The notes under the pieces are model-generated. The model was not told the DNA's origin. It worked only from the letters and a program-made list of their open reading frames with translations, and did not search any database. Below are positions 1 to 13,985 of a stretch of 64,000 bases of DNA, piece by piece. Every line of letters starts with the position of its first letter. Position 1 is the stretch's first letter. Origin of the DNA: Neocallimastix lanati (nom. inval.) (lineage: Eukaryota; Neocallimastigomycota; Neocallimastigomycetes; Neocallimastigales; Neocallimastigaceae); assembly GCA_016946835.1 (NCBI GenBank), contig JACVTC010000071.1, positions 618,501-682,500 on the forward strand. The letters are read 5' to 3'. The translations under genes and the position numbers were made by a program.

Positions 1-32
1 AAATTATAAGTAAGAAGAAAAAAAATAAAAAA

Positions 33-66
<34 letters not shown>

Positions 67-2914
67 CAAATGATATTTGTAAAATTTTATTTAATTTAAA
101 ATTAATAATAATAATTTAAATGAAGATAGATGCTAAATTGTGAATAATTATATATATTTAATATTTATATATAAAAATTATTTAACATAAAATTTTTTAT
201 TCTTTATCTATAATAAAAAGATATAATCCTAAAATAATAATTATAATAAAATATTATATAAATTTGTACACATATAATAATATTACTTTATTTACTTATA
301 TATATTTTTATTAAAAACGTTCAAAAAAAAAAAAAAAAAAAAAATAACAAATTGAAATCAAAAAAAAAAAAAAAAAAAATAACAAATTGAAATAATTAAA
401 AAATATATTAATTTTTAATTATTTAATAAATTTAAAAGTATATAGAATAGAAAATAAATAATTTAATGAAAACATTAATAAATATTACAATTAGAAAAAA
501 TATGTATATTATATAAAAAGAATATAACTTGAATTAATATTCATTTCATAACAAATATACAATAGAATTCTTTGAATATAGATAGATAAAACAAAAAGAT
601 ATGTTAATAATAATAATAATATAGATAGATAAATAATAAAAAGATCAGTTAGTAATAATAATAATAATAGTAATAATAATAATAATTATTTTATATAATT
701 CAAACTTTATATTTATTTTTTTACTATTAAACTTATTTTAATAATTAATAAATATATTAAATAAATATATATATATATAAATTATCTAATAAATTACGGA
801 TTATGAATTTTAAAACTTTTAATATGTATATTAAAAATCTATAATAATTAAATTTTTATAATAATTAAATATACATAATATTAAAGTATTAAAATATAAT
901 TATGTAGTGATGTAACTTTTTTAGTTTTTAATTTTTTCTTGATATTTTTATTAATTAATTATTAAACTATTGTATTAGTTTTGATATTAAATTAAAATAA
1001 AAATATAGGTACAGAGTAAATTAACAAAAAGCAAACTTCGACTAATGTGCAAAAGTATAATTATTATGAAATATATTTGTGTAAAATAAATTGTTTAAAA
1101 TAAATTAAGCAAATTAAACACCCTAATTAATAATGTATTCTTATGATATAAACTTTTTTAAAATATATAGCATATAAATATAAATATAATAAAAATATAA
1201 TATTAAAAGCATAATAAATACATATTAAAATTTTAAATAAAAAATATTTATATAAACTATTAACAATAAATTTATGTTATAACATAAGTTTATTTTATCA
1301 TATTATATCACGTACTAAAATTAATTAAGGTATTTTATTAATAATTAAAGTTTATAATTTCCTTTTATATATCAATTATATTAAAAAATATTAAAATAAA
1401 AATGATCGATCAAAACTAAAATTAAAAAATTGAAGTTTTTTTTTTTTAATATTAATGAATTTTTATAATACAATTTTGTTTTTTTTTTTTTTTTTTTCGT
1501 TATTTAGATTTATTTCAATTTTTCCAATCATTGAATATAATTATAAATTATAAATTTATAATTATTAATGTTGTTTATTGATAGAATAAATAATAATAAT
1601 ATTGATATTATTAATATTATATGATATTTAAGAAAAATATATATGTTCTTCACTTTTAATTGTTTTTAAATTTTGATGTTGTATAACTAAACACAGTAAA
1701 ATTTTATAATAAAAATAAAATTAAAATGTATTTTAAACTTCTAGAATTGATATATCTCCCATTCAACTTTTCCTGTTTTTGAAAAAAATTTTATTTCTAT
1801 ATTATATTTACATAAATATGTATTTATTAATATATTTGTATTTATCTGTATTTGTATTTGTTTATTTGTTCATTTATTTATTTATTTATTTATTTGTTTT
1901 ATCTATTTATGCATTTATGTATTTATGTATTGATATTAATGAATTAATTTTTATATATTTTGATCTATATTACGAGTATGGAAATGAAACTATGAACTCC
2001 AATTAAAATTTTTGTACATAAAATTATTATAAAATAAAATAAATATTGTGAACACCATGAAAACCTTATTATTACATTATATTCTAAACTATAATCATAA
2101 CTAAAACTTATTATTAGATAGCTTAATTAGTTTTTTATTATTATTATTATTTATTATTATAATTTCATTTATAACTAAATCATAAAAATTTTATTAATAT
2201 TATTATAGAATAATATAAACAGCATACTTAACAAATCATTAAATTTCATTAAACTCTTAAAACACAATCTAAAATATAAACTTTAAATATAATGTAAAAA
2301 TTATCTTTGTATTGTATTTAAATAATAAATAAATAGATAAATAAATTTTTAGATCGACTGAAATTAATATAATAAAAAATATCTCCCTTATTCTAATCAA
2401 AGAATAAAATTCACTAAAAATATCTCCCTCAACCTAATCAAAAAAAAAACAAAATCTAAGCAAAGATCTCTTCCTTAAACCAATCAAAGAAATAAATTGT
2501 TAAAAGATATAACCAATATCTTAATAAATTGAGATATTATTTGTATTTATATTTATATGACTTAATAACTTTTTTTTCGATTAATTGAATTATTAAAAAA
2601 AAAAAAATTAAAGTTTTTATTAAAAAAAAAAACTTTATTTTATATAAAAATATTAATGAACTTTCTACTATGAATTTCATTTATTTCATTTAGTAAAAAA
2701 ATTTATATATATATATATATATATAATTTACTTACGATGTATATTTTTTATAACTTCATTCTTCTATGTAATTTGGTAAATCTATAGATAAACGTTAAAT
2801 GATTATTATATATATATCTATATATATATTTACTTAAATACAATAAAACCTTAATAATACAATATTAAATATTGAAATGTTTTTCGAATTTCATTTTTTT
2901 CAATTTTGCTATAT
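1..2914. other. AT-rich intergenic DNA, no gene seen
   Basis: Homopolymer A/T runs, TAA/TTA and AT microsatellites and random AT sequence. The only open frame (1779-2006, plus) encodes low-complexity Y/L/I/F residues produced by TTTA-type repeats and looks non-coding. No splice-phased exon or known motif was recognised on either strand. Confidence 0.6.
2375..2500. repeat. Degenerate ~45-bp tandem repeat, about 3 copies
   Basis: Three successive imperfect copies of a block carrying ATCTCCCT followed by a CTAATCAAA-like segment occur at about 2375, 2415 and 2462. They differ in several positions. No function is suggested. Confidence 0.45.
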
Positions 2915-3147
2915 TTTATTTTATTTTTATTAATACTTTACTCTTTTAAACTACTTCACTATTATATTTATTTTATTTTTATTAATACTTTACTCTTTTA
3001 AACTACTTCACTATTATATTTATTTTATTTTTATTAATACTTTACTCTTTTAAACTACTTCACTATTATATTTATTTTATTTTTATTAATACTTTACTCT
3101 TTTAAACTACTTCACTATTATATTTATTTTATTTTTATTAATACTTT
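2915..3147. repeat. 52-bp minisatellite, ~4.5 copies
   Basis: A 52-bp unit containing TTAATACTTTACTCTTTTAA followed by ACTACTTCACTATTATATTTATTTTATTTTT repeats head-to-tail almost perfectly; the CTCTTTTAAACTACTTC core recurs at 2941, 2993 and on. The same core motif recurs in the large array at 18.3-19.4 kb, and in inverted orientation at about 3250-3290, so this is a dispersed satellite family. Confidence 0.9.
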
Positions 3148-3187
3148 ATTTTTTTTTTATTTTTAAAAAGATTAAAATTTAAAATGA

Positions 3188-3295
3188 ATAAACCTAAAAT
3201 AAAAATAAAATAAAAATAAAATAAAATAAAATAAAATGAAATAAGATAAAATAAATAGTGAAGTAGTATAAAAAAGTAAAGTATTACAATAAAAT
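3188..3295 (-). repeat. Inverted partial copy of the 52-bp minisatellite
   Basis: Reading the minus strand here gives TAATACTTTACTTTTTTATAC then TACTTCACTATTTATTTTATC. This matches the minisatellite unit just to the left and forms an inverted arrangement. It is followed by a poly(A) run at about 3328-3369. Confidence 0.65.
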
Positions 3296-3320
3296 AATTT
3301 TAAATAAATAAAAATAAAAT

Positions 3321-3370
<50 letters not shown>

Positions 3371-3826
3371 GATAACACAATAATATATAATTTTAATTTA
3401 TAAAAAAGTAGTAGTACAATAATATCATAATTTTAATAATTCTACTTTGTAAATTATTAGAATATAATAATTATAAAAAACCTCTTCAGGATAAATTAGA
3501 GAAAAAATAAAATAGATAAATAATAGAGGGAGTTAATTATTATTATTTTTTTTTATATTTATATTATTTTTATCATTTTTTTATATTTTTATTATTTTTA
3601 TTATTTTTGTTATTTTTATTATTTTTATTTTTTATTTTATATTTATATTTTTTTTTTATATTTATATAGTTTCTTATTTTTTTTTATTATTTTATGTTTT
3701 ATTTTATTGTTAACATTTTTTTTTTATTTTTTCCTTTAATTTTTGTATTTATTTTAAAGTTAATTGATACAGTTATGAGTAGAAATTTTATTACCTTTAT
3801 TTTATAATAATTAAACTCTGAATCCT

Positions 3827-3863
<37 letters not shown>

Positions 3864-5698
3864 AAGAAATTTTTTTCTTATTATTAGAAATAATCTTTTT
3901 TAAAACTTTAATAAAATAACAATTCCAGTACTTTAATTACTTTTTATTAATATTTAAATATATTAATTAAACTTATAAATAAAAATGCATTATAAATATA
4001 TGATTTAAATTGAAATATTATGTAAAAAATAAAATTAAAATAAATAAATATAATAAAATTTTTATAAAAATAAAAATTAATGTAATATTATAAAAATATA
4101 ATAAATAGTTTTTAGAGTAATTTTAAGTATCACAATATATATGTAATTATTTTTACTTTAAAAAAAAAATTAATAATATAAAATATAAAAAAAAAAAAAT
4201 AACTTCAGTAAAGTTGATTATATATCGTTCACTAAATTCTCCTCTAAACCAAGAGAAATATTATTAGGAGATTCAATTCCAATAAATTTTAAAAAAAAAA
4301 TTTTTTTTAATAATGAACTTGAAAAACCAGTAACAGAATAAGAAATTTATCTTTGCAACATCTATTAAACGCTGACTTTTGTATTAATGAATGCTTTTTA
4401 TTATTATTATTATTATTATTCTATTATTATAATATCTCAAAAGTAATAACTAATGATTTGATATAGTTTTTGTTAGATAATCAATAATTTTACTTTATAA
4501 GGAACATTGGAAACCCTAAACTGGTTTAAAATTTCATATAATTTTATATTAAGAGTTTAAAAAAATAAAATTCTTAATAAATTTAAATATATATATATAA
4601 ATTAATAAATAATTAAATATTTTAATAATAAATTTAAATGAATATCGAATTATTTTTATTTTTGTATAAAAATTATAATTCCAATCTGCAAAAAAAATCC
4701 TTTCTTTTTTTTTTTTTTTTTTTTTTATTATTGTCTAATTGACCTTTCTTTTGGAATAAAAAATTTCTTTTAGACCTTGAAAAGAAGGCATTTCCATTGT
4801 TTTATTTATCCATTATTAAAATAATTTAAATATTGATTACATTAAAAATAAAAAAAAATGTAATTATAACCTAAACAAAAAATTAGTAATTTTACATCTA
4901 TGATTGAATAAATTTTAGTGTGAATGAACTTTGGTTTTATCATAATTTTTTCCTTTAATATTTTTTTTGTTTTGTCATTATATCTAATTAATACACTGTA
5001 ATAACATTATAAAAAATTTTTTGATTTTTCTTTCGTCTTGATTTTTTCTTTATAAGGAGTATGATCCATGAATATTGACTCATAATCGGAATATATTTAA
5101 TATGATTTTTTATAATGAAACTTCTAGATTTTATTCATTTACAGAAGCATTTAATTTACAATCACCAACATAAACTGAAAATAAGGGAAAATAAGAAGGT
5201 CTCGAGAAAGGACATAAGTACTAATAGTAAAATTTCTTTTAATGTAACTTTTACAAGATAAAACATTCTATGATTTATTGATTTCCTAATTGATATTATG
5301 AGATGAACCAAGACACCATAGCATATCAGTATTAATTAAAAATTGAAAACTCCTAATAAGAACTTTACTGGAACCAGGTAAAGAGACATATTTGTGAGCT
5401 CTATTGATAATATATGATTGTAAATATGTTTTTTTAAAAAAAATTAAAAGGTAACCTTGTTGCTCATTAAAAAAATTGAAGAATGAGAATAAAGATTTCT
5501 TAACTATATATTGGATATTAAATATAACTGGTTGAAGTAATAAATCATTGCTGAATTGAATTCCAAAACAATTATATCATAAAATCATGGGAGTAGAGAA
5601 CATATCAAGACAAGAAGAAGGATTTTAATAAGAATGATATTTAATAAAGTAAAAAGATTTAATTACCATTGTTTTAATTAATGAAATTTCAAGATTTT
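3296..5698. other. AT-rich DNA with possible decayed retroelement sequence
   Basis: Mostly AT noise and homopolymers. Between about 5040 and 5650 base complexity rises, and minus-strand fragments vaguely resemble the region after a LINE reverse transcriptase (leucine-rich 'settled colony of hydrophobics' followed by Asn/Gln-rich text), but every frame has stops and I cannot align it securely. No intact gene is seen. Confidence 0.4.
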
Positions 5699-5891
5699 TT
5701 TTTTTTTATTTTATTTAGACTAGGAATAAATTTCATTTATTAATATTTAACTAAAAAATACATCCTAAAAAAAAAAAAAAAAAAAAAAAAATTAAATGTA
5801 ATTTTTTATATTAATATATTTATAATAATAATAATAAAAATAATAATAAAAACAACAATAATAATAATAATAATAATAAAAATAATAAAAA

Positions 5892-5922
<31 letters not shown>

Positions 5923-6028
5923 TATAGACAATTTAATTTTTTTTTTCTAAAGGCAGCAAATTTGTTCCATCTTTATTAATTAAATAGTTGATAAAATACA
6001 TGTAATAAAAAGAAAAAAAGATAAAAGA

Positions 6029-6089
<61 letters not shown>

Positions 6090-7215
6090 AAATAAAATAA
6101 TGGTATAATGTATTCTAGTTTCATTTAATTAATATCAGTAAGACCTCACAAGGGCATAATTATACTGTAGTATAATAATTATTTTTGACTTCACAATATT
6201 AATCATAATTTAAGATATGAAATTATGATCTTGGAATATTATTAACTAAATAGGAAATAATACAATTTGAATCTTTCCATTTTTCAAAACATTTGATTTG
6301 AAACAAAGCACACTTCGCTGACAATAGAGGAATATTTAAATCTTTTGAAATAGAACATACAGTAATAAAAAGATTTGGCTTTGTATAAACCTGCAATCCA
6401 TCTTAATCATTTATTAATTAACTTCTGAGTATTATTTGTTCTCTCTTTATTTGAACCAAGTAAAGGTGCAAAGTAAGAGAATTTACTAAGCACGTAGGAG
6501 TTAATTATAATCTTTTTAAATAGAAGAGGAATTTTGGAATTTGAAAGAAATTTACTAACAGAAAAGAGAGCTTTGGTGACGTTAGTGTTAAGTAATTTAA
6601 CAATAGGGTTCAATGATAAGCTTTTTTTATCAAATGGTATACCTAAATAGGTATAAAATTTTAGTTATTGGGATTAGTTGACCAACAAGATGAAATTTAG
6701 GATCTCTTTTATTTTGAAAAAGAGGTGTGTCTGGTCGAATCACCATCGTTTCACACTTGTTAATTCCAAAATTCGTTATATTAAATTTAGCCCCTTCATT
6801 TATCTTCTTAAGCATTTTTTTTTATTTTTTTAAACTTAGTTCTTGACAGGGCGCATAGAACAATATCATTTACAAAGAGTCCACCACAACATATTGATTC
6901 GCCTAAAGGAATTCCAAGTTCTGAAAAATCATTAATAATGTCATTAATAAATAGATTGAAAAGAATTGGTGATAGTGGATAACCTTGTCTAACACCTTTC
7001 ATAATACTAAAAGATTCCGAATATTGATCATCAATTTTAACACTGGCTTTGAAGGTCAAATATAGTTTTTTTTATAAATTGATAACAATTACCTCTAATA
7101 CCTAAAGCATCTAATTTATATAAAATATTACCTATTGGAACAGAATCATATGTCTTTTTCAAATCAAGAAAAGCAAGATAAGTTTAGAAAATTTAATGTA
7201 ACAAAAATAAGTTCA
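5699..7215 (-). pseudogene. Decayed LINE (non-LTR retrotransposon) relic, minus strand
   Basis: The 3' end at 5699-5765 (poly-T on the plus strand, then GACTAGGAATAAA) matches the 3' end of the intact LINE at 30.1 kb. The body between about 6240 and 7200 encodes fragments of the same reverse transcriptase family: motif B-like GVRQGYPLSPILFN, and GGLFVND where an active enzyme has FADD, so the catalytic pair is damaged. Downstream ASN/thumb fragments (APLLGSNK) are also present. Stops and frameshifts split it into at least three short open frames (6407-6613, 6630-6815, 6808-7059). The C-terminal part corresponding to about 30.2-31.05 kb is missing, and AT microsatellites plus a 57-A run (6031-6087) lie inside. 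Clearly inactive. Confidence 0.85.
6031..6087. repeat. Poly(A) run, 57 nt
   Basis: Uninterrupted adenines within the decayed LINE region; counted from the sequence. Confidence 0.9.
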
Positions 7216-8411
7216 GATGTTAAAAAAAAAAAAAATTTCGGTGTGATGTATACAATATGTAGTGACATGATCATCCTTTAAATATGAAATAAAGATTTTA
7301 AACATCTTTTAAAATAGATAAGATGGTGTTCACAAAGCTCTCCTCTAAAAATTCATATTAAAATTTTAATACATCATCAAAATATTAAGTTTCTTAACAA
7401 AATCAGTTATAAAAATAGGATACACTATTAAATAATAAATTTCAAAATTTTCCTTTAATTATTTTATATATTATATATTTAATAATTTTTATTTACGAAA
7501 TTATAAATAATAATATAACCAAATTATATTATTATTTGTTTTATTTTACTATACATTATTTAATTTATTGTAATAAATTGTGATTATACTATTCATTAAT
7601 TTTAACTTTTTTTTTTTTTTTATAATTAAAATCAAAATTAAATTACATATTTCCCTTGGATTTTGGTATTACAATTATTCTTAATGAATTTAATAATACC
7701 TTTATATATCATTTCTTATTATTTTAATATTTCAAAAATAAAAAAAAAAAATTTTTTTTCTTATTATTTTTGTTAATATTAATTATCTAACAAATAAGTT
7801 TTTTTTTTTTTTTTTCTATATATATTCCTCTCTTCATTTTTCTTTCTTTAACTCTATTAATTATTTTTTTAAAATTAAAATAAAAAAAAAAAAAAAAAAA
7901 AGGGAGTTTATATATCTAAAATATTTTTATTAAGGTTATTATGTTTTTTATATTATGATTCTTAAATTATGATATTACATATAATATATTACATGTTTTT
8001 ATATATATATAAATATATATAGAAAAATATGTTTTCTTTTTTCTTTTCTTATCTTTTTTTTTTTTTTTTTTTTTTTATTTTAAAAAAAATAATAATAAAA
8101 ATTATTAAAAATTTTTCTTAAAATAAAAAACAAAAAATTTTTTAAAGAAAAAAAAAAAAAATCAATGAAATTGTCAATGTTTTTTTGATTATATGAACTT
8201 TTTTTTATATAAATATGGGAACTATTTAAGTAAAAATTTTATATATATATATATTTTTTTAATGGAAATTCTAATTATCTTTTTAAAAAAATTATTTAAT
8301 TTAAAAAAAAAAAAGGTCTTCCATTTTAACCATTTTATTTAAATAATTAGTTTGATATGAGTTTGAAAAAATGTTTGTTTGTTTTATCCAAAGATAGTAT
8401 ATTTAATCAAT
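7216..8411. other. AT-rich intergenic DNA downstream of hexokinase
   Basis: No coding signal. It contains homopolymers and AT dinucleotide stretches; the 3' UTR and polyadenylation site of the minus-strand hexokinase presumably lie at its right end. Confidence 0.5.
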
Positions 8412-10132
8412 TTATTTGTCAGCAAGAGCAGCAATAACGGCAGCACCAATACCAGAACCATCCTTACCTAATTGAAGAGAAACATTTTCAGAGAACATAC
8501 CGAAAAGTTCGTGAAGAGCATCTCTCATTCTGTTGTCGAAGTGTGGGTAATGTTCATAGACAGAACCATCAATGGCAACAGTACAACCAGTGTCAACACG
8601 GTTCATCTTAGTAACAACAGCAGCAACACCACAAGCAGCAAGACGAGCAGCACGGATGGCAACAAGTTCACAGATACGACGGACAATACGACGATCACGT
8701 GGAGCAACGTATGGAATCTTTAAGATTTCTTGAAGAACCATCTTAGTATCAGTCAAATCAGCAGTATGATCTCTTTCAATACGAGACATGTAAGCAGTTT
8801 CGAATTTTCCTGGAGTATCCATTTCAGTAGAGCTAATACCACCGAAAAGAATCTTTCTTTCAATAAGATCCTTACAAACTAAACGAACAATTTCACCAAG
8901 GTACATACCAGAGATCATCTTTTCGTAGGTTTGTTTACCTGGGTTAGTAGATTGTTCATCTTGTTGTTGATCATATTTAGTCCATGGAAGAACCTTTCTT
9001 TCGTTATCAAATGCTCCCCATTCGGAGTTGATGATCATTTCATTAGACTTAATTGGTCCACCTTTCCACTTTGGAATAGCATCAGCAGATTCAACGTAAG
9101 CAGCGTTTGTTCCGGTACCAAGAATAACACCAACACATGTACCTGGGTCAACGTAAGCATGGGACATAAGAGTACCAACGGTATCGTTAACTAAAGCAAC
9201 AACATTAACCTTCAATTGCTTACGATTTAAAGCTTCAGATAAAAGAGTAACAACATCCTTACCAATAGAGTTGGCACAGTTGAAACCCTTGTTCCATAAT
9301 AAGATAGTACCCTTGTTTAAGGCAGTTTGTTGAACTGGGAATGAGAAAGTGAAACCAAGGTTAATATCGTTTTCAGTGTTGATATTGTATTCCTTTATGA
9401 AAATAGCAATTGATTCAGCTAAGAAATCGAAAAGAACTGATTGATCGGCAGTCTTAGCAGAATCTGGAATAGTGAACTTCTTGGCTCTAAGTCTAACCTT
9501 AGATTGACCTTCTAAATTAATTTCACAAACACGGAAATTAGTACCTCCAAGATCAAGAGCAAGGTAAGTACCGACTTCCTTACCAGTTGGACGGTTGGTG
9601 ACAAAAGATGGAATCATCTTTAAGGTACAATCATCACTCTTTAAACCATTTTCCATTTCCTTAACGAAAACCTTGCAAATATCACGTAATCTCTAAAAAT
9701 TTTTATTCACAAACAATTATAAAAAAAAAAAAAAAAAAAAAAATATATTAATTTTTCATTCAATTAATTCTTAACAATACTTTTTTTTTTTTATTCTGTA
9801 TTTTTCCAATATGTTCTAACTTTTTTATACAATTTTTTATTACTCATTTAACTTTAATAAATATTTGTTTTATTAAATTACTACTAAATCTTTCTTTCTT
9901 CAATTATTTTTTTTTTTAATTGTTTATTTTATTTTATCTCTAATATTTAATTTAAATAACATATTTATTTAAAATATATAATATTTACTTGTGGACTAAG
10001 GATAAAAACGTCTTCAAGTTCAGAGTAAACAGTACTTTCGTCAATTTCTCTGTAGGTATATTTACCATTAACTTGAGAAGGGTTTTGGTGAAGAATTTCA
10101 CGAAGAGCGTTAATATCGAAAGGCTTTTCCAT
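8412..10132 (-). CDS. HXK: Hexokinase (two exons)
   Basis: Catalyses ATP-dependent phosphorylation of glucose (and probably other hexoses) to hexose 6-phosphate, the cytosolic entry to glycolysis. Exon 1 is 10132-9989 (48 codons, MEKPFDINALREIL...). The intron is 9988-9693 (GTAAAT...TTTTTAG, phase 0). Exon 2 is 9692-8412, TAA stop, giving a 474-residue protein, normal for a single-domain fungal hexokinase (50-kDa class). Visible motifs: N-terminal helix ending in KEMENGL, phosphate-binding LALDLGGTNFRV (about residues 92-103), FSFPVQQ sugar-site segment, LVNDTVGTL with the catalytic Asp, GTGTNAAYVE, INSEWGAF, and a C-terminal adenosine-binding GSGIGAA. Without the intron the frame would begin at Met61 and lack the N-terminal helix, so the spliced start is preferred. 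Base composition is far more balanced than in the flanks, as expected for a highly expressed gene. Substrate range (hexokinase versus glucokinase) cannot be decided from sequence. Confidence 0.96.
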
Positions 10133-10577
10133 TTTAACTTATTTGTATAATTAAAATTTCCTCAAAAAAATTAATTATATAAAAAAATTGATAATTTTTT
10201 TTAATAATTATAATTATATAAAAAAAAGTTACAAGGTTTGTTGTTAGAAAAAATTTTTTCACGCGAAATTATTTTCTTTTATATGTTTTTTTTTTTTTTT
10301 TAATATTTGTAGCTTTTAGAATTGAAAATAATTAATAATATTAAAATTAATTATTTTTTCATAATATAATTAATTTTAATAATATTTAAAAATTAAAATT
10401 ATATTTTAATAATGTTAAAAAATGTTATAATATATGACACAATATAAAATGTATTGATTTTCACTTAGTAGTACGTAATATATTTTAATATATACAACAT
10501 ATAGAAATAAAATATTAATTTATTAATTAATTTATTCTATTTGTTACAATTTCAATAATAATTTTCTTTTATTTATG

Positions 10578-10609
<32 letters not shown>

Positions 10610-10639
10610 ACTTTAATATGTAAATTTTTGATGTATTAA
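10133..10639. other. Upstream region of hexokinase
   Basis: AT-rich, with poly(A)/poly(T) tracts (a 37-A run ends near 10608). It presumably contains the hexokinase promoter, but I see no recognisable element beyond AT tracts. Confidence 0.4.
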
Positions 10640-11360
10640 ATATTTATTTATCTAATTATTTATTATTAATTAATTATTATTTATTATTCATTAATAAATA
10701 CTCTTATTATTTATTATTACTTATTATTATTTATTAATTATTAATTATTATTTATTATTTATTATATATTATTTCATTATTCCATTATTTATTATTTATT
10801 ATTTATTATTTATTATTTATTATTTATTATTTATTATTTATTATATATTATTTATTATATATTATTTCATTATTCCATTATTTATTATTTATTATTTATT
10901 ATTTATTATTTATTATTTATTATTTATTATTTATTATATATATTATTTCATTATTCCATTATTTATTATTTATTATTTATTATTTAGTATTTAATTATTT
11001 ATTATTTATTATTTATTATTTATTATTTATTATTTATTATTTATTATTTATTATTTATTATTTATTATTTATTATTTATTATTTATTATTTATTATTATT
11101 ATTATTATTTATTATTTATTATTTATTATTTATTATTTATTATTTATTATTTATTATTTATTATTTATTATTATTTATTATTTATTATTTATTATTTATT
11201 ATTTATTATTTATTATTTATTATTTATTATTTATTATTTATTATTTATTATTTATTATTTATTATTTATTATTTATTATTTATTATTTATTATTCAATTA
11301 TTTATTATTTATTATTATTTATTAATAAATACTCTTTTTTTTATTATTTATTTATCTATT
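10640..11360. repeat. TTATTTA 7-mer satellite array, interrupted
   Basis: Most of this stretch is the heptamer TTATTTA (phase variants ATTTATT, TATTATT) with interruptions such as ATTTCATTATTCCATTATT, which recurs about every 70-90 bp in the left part. It ends with a non-repeat flank (TTCAATTATT..., AATAAATACTC, TTTATCTATTTATT) that is repeated at the end of the second array at about 13780. Confidence 0.9.
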
Positions 11361-13253
11361 TATTTATTTGTTTATGTGTTTATTTATTTATATACTATAA
11401 TTATATAATTGTTTAAAACAACAATAATAATTCCATATGACAATACCCAATAAAAATTTGAAATTCAAATAAAAAATAAAAATTTTCCATCAATTTTCCC
11501 CCTTAAAAGAACAGCTGAAATAGTTAATAATATCATATAAAGTTCAAAACATGAATTAGTAAAAAATATAAAAATAAATTGAATTTTTAAATTATTACAG
11601 TATAGAATAACATATGATACACATTAAAAGTAATATATGTGTATATATATGCATATAATTTCTCTATTTAATAAATATATATATTATATTATATAATATA
11701 TTTTATTATAAAAAAACAAAAAGATAATTTAAGCATCGAATCAAAATTAAAAAAATATAAAAATGATGAACTTTTTATTTAATAAATGATTATATTGCAA
11801 TATAATTATCCATAAATTATCAATATTTTCAATTATATAATAATAAACTTTAAAAGAATACTAAGTCGAGTTTTTTAAAAGTTTATTATTAATATATGTA
11901 CAAATATATTGATTTGTGTATTATTAATAGGATATTTTGAAATAAAATTAAAAATTAACAAATAAAAAAAGATCCGAATTTCAAAAAATTCCTTAAAAAA
12001 CCTCCTTAATTAGCGAATGTTTAAAAAAGGGATAAAAAAGTTATATTTGTTATAACAAATAATAATAATAATAATAATACACAATCATTTATTATATAAA
12101 TCATTAAAATATTATAAAGGTAATTTAAGCTTATGAATATCATAATATCATTATATATTAATATTATTGATATTTCTCTTTATCTCTTTATATATTTATT
12201 CCTTCACATTTATTTTTATCTTTTTTTTCTAAATTATTAATATTATTGTCAATATTTATAATTATTTATATCATTATTATTAGTTCTTATTTATTTATTA
12301 ATATTGATTATAATAATCTTATTAATATTTATTACAATTAAAAGTTATTAATTGATATAATAAATATTTTATAAAGTATACGATATGAATAAAATAATAA
12401 GCATTGGTGATAATTTAGCTATTTTAAGAATATTTATTTTAAATATTCAATATATTGTCTTAGCATTAGGTTTGTTTTGTATTATTAACAGTTTTATAAT
12501 TATATTAAACCAACACGTTCGTTATTTATACAACTTCCAAAATAGTACTTAAATAGTATATTTAGATATATATAAAATCTTTAGTTAATATTTAATATAT
12601 TATTATATTATTAAATTTTATATAAAAGCATATTTTATTAGATTAACAAAAAAAATATTAAATGGTATTATGATAAAGTTAAAAATATCTCTAATTATAC
12701 ACTGCAACTATTTCAATAACTGAAGTCAATTATTATTTAATTATCTATAATTATAGCTTTTAAGTTCTAAAAAAAAAAGAGGGAGAGTTTTATAATTTAA
12801 TAGAATAATCACTACATTTTAATTTTTCTTCAAATATTAACAAATTTTTACAAAAAGATAAAGTTTAATTTTTTTTTTTTTTTTTATATTTTTGATTTTA
12901 ATTAATGTTTATTTAATTTATTTACTTAGTAATCTTTATTTTAATATATAATATTCTAAATCAAATTCAATATATATTGGCAATACACTCTTATTAAATC
13001 ATTGACTTTATTAATATATTATAAAATATATTGATTTTATTCAAAAAAATTTTATTATTATATTATAAAATATATTAATTTTATAAAAAATTTAAATTTC
13101 ATTCATTTATAAAAAGTCTTATGAATAATATTTTAATTAATGATTGGGCAATTCATCTTATGGATTATTACATTAATGATTGGATTTCCAAAGTATGTTA
13201 CACAAATATTTTTATTTTCTATTTATTATTAATTATTATTATAATAAAATAAA
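11361..13253. other. AT-rich intergenic DNA, nothing recognised
   Basis: No open frame of note, no repeats longer than simple AT/TAA tracts and no splice-phased exon chain. Confidence 0.5.
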
Positions 13254-13985
13254 TATTTATTATTTATTATTTATTATTTATTATTTATTATTTATTATTT
13301 ATTATTTATTATTTATTATTTATTATTTATTATTTATTATTTATTATTTATTATTTATTATTTATTATTTATTATTTATTATTTATTATTTATTATTTAT
13401 TATTTATTATTTATTATTTATTATTTATTATTTATTATTTATTATTTATTATTTATTATTTATTATTTATTATTTATTATTTATTATTTATTATTTATTA
13501 TTTATTATTTATTATTTATTATTTATTATTTATTATTTATTATTTATTATTTATTATTTATTATTTATTATTTATTATTTATTATTTATTATTTATTATT
13601 TATTATTTATTATTTATTATTTATTATTTATTATTTATTATTTATTATTTATTATTTATTATTTATTATTTATTATTTATTATTTATTATTTATTATTTA
13701 TTATTTATTATTTATTATTTATTATTTATTATTTATTATTTATTATTTATTATTTATTATTTATTATTTATTATTTATTATTCAATTATTTATTATTTAT
13801 TATTATTTATTAATAAATACTCTTTTTTTATTATTTATTTATCTATTTATTATTTATTATTTATTATTTATTATTTATTATTTATTTATTATTTATTATT
13901 TATTATTTATTATTTATTATTTTTTATTATTTATTATTTATTATTTATTTATTACTTATTACTTATTATTCATTTATTATTTATT
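13254..13985. repeat. TTATTTA 7-mer satellite array, near-perfect
   Basis: From 13254 to about 13781 the heptamer TTATTTA repeats essentially perfectly (roughly 75 copies). It then continues after a short unique flank with degenerate copies to about 13985. Because 7 is not a multiple of 3 and no phase produces a stop on the plus strand, it creates a spurious 285-codon frame of a 7-residue YYLLFII repeat; this is not a gene. Confidence 0.95.

Noticed and set aside
1779-2006. 75-codon hydrophobic plus frame
   Set aside because: Created by TTTA/TTTG tetranucleotides; no splice partners or recognisable protein.
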